Source: Verrucomicrobiota bacterium (GTDB lineage Bacteria; Verrucomicrobiota; Verrucomicrobiia; Opitutales; Opitutaceae). From it: a stretch of 22,522 nt of DNA. This document shows, piece by piece, positions 22,451-22,522 of the stretch; within the stretch, counting starts at the first letter, position 1; every line of letters starts with the position of its first letter. A program made the translations under genes and the position numbers. The notes beneath the pieces are model-generated. The model was not told the DNA's origin and ran no database searches. It was given only the letters and a program-made list of their open reading frames with translations. The stretch is taken from contig JAEXPL010000102.1 in the NCBI GenBank assembly GCA_023446865.1, positions 1 to 22,522 on the forward strand. Direction: 5' to 3'.

Positions 22451-22522
22451 ATGACCATCACGACCCTCGGCGAATCCCGTTTCGGCTCCCCGCTGCGCCA
22501 GCACGTGCGCGACGACTTGCGT
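22451..22522 (+). CDS. Start of an unrecognised gene, cut by the window edge
   Basis: ATG 22451 opens a frame, MTITTLGESRFGSPLRQHVR..., still open at the right edge (24 codons). Almost every codon ends in G or C, as in native genes here. Too short to assign a family. Confidence 0.45.
   Translation, partial: MTITTLGESRFGSPLRQHVRDDLR

Noticed and set aside
22158..22454. 98-codon plus-strand frame before the last gene
   Set aside because: It runs over the GTAG-headed repeats, has no recognisable domain, and overlaps the better start at 22451.

Overview
The window is a stretch of chromosome from a high-GC bacterium, most likely a member of the Opitutaceae (Verrucomicrobiota). That placement is inference from general gene style: an AGCS symporter, a GH10 xylanase, a secreted M3 peptidase, a coaX-panD pair, almost no Shine-Dalgarno sequences, and many palindromic intergenic repeats. 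No single marker proves it. The ends cut through two genes: a LarA-superfamily gene on the left and the first 24 codons of an unrecognised gene on the right.

Layout. 1-5400: end of the LarA-like gene; a cluster of hairpins; then a minus-strand series of an M24 peptidase, an ERCC4/XPF-like nuclease broken by a frameshift, and an AGCS amino-acid symporter, with perfect palindromes between the genes; then a plus-strand higBA toxin-antitoxin pair behind a 14-bp perfect palindrome. 5401-8031: GTAG-headed palindromes, a secreted GH10 endoxylanase, a small secreted protein and a small membrane protein. 8216-9855: a visibly more A+T-rich accessory pair, namely a protein with two MazG-like domains overlapping a two-helix membrane protein by ATGA. 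9856-11143: mostly non-coding, with one 52-residue membrane peptide and simple-motif repeats. 11144-17602, all minus strand: SIMPL-domain protein, SRPBCC/AHSA1 protein, an unrecognised 346-residue protein, a NadD-like nucleotidyltransferase, a second hairpin cluster, and an M3 (Dcp-like) peptidase. 17655-19512: tRNA-Ile2(CAU) next to a decayed transposon end with a TnsB/TniA-like transposase remnant, two small unknown genes, and an intergenic region. 19509-22522: a lipoprotein, a double CDGSH iron-sulfur protein, a GreA/GreB-like factor, and the coaX-panD operon (pantothenate/CoA supply).

Housekeeping genes here are G+C-rich with strong third-position GC. The parts most worth a second look are the tandem MazG/membrane-protein pair, the TnsB-type ends beside the tRNA, and the intergenic palindrome families. 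Those families include several GTAG-headed elements, often head to head, and two hairpin clusters (about 640-870 and 15060-15330) whose stems differ by compensated base changes, which suggests that the fold rather than the sequence is kept.
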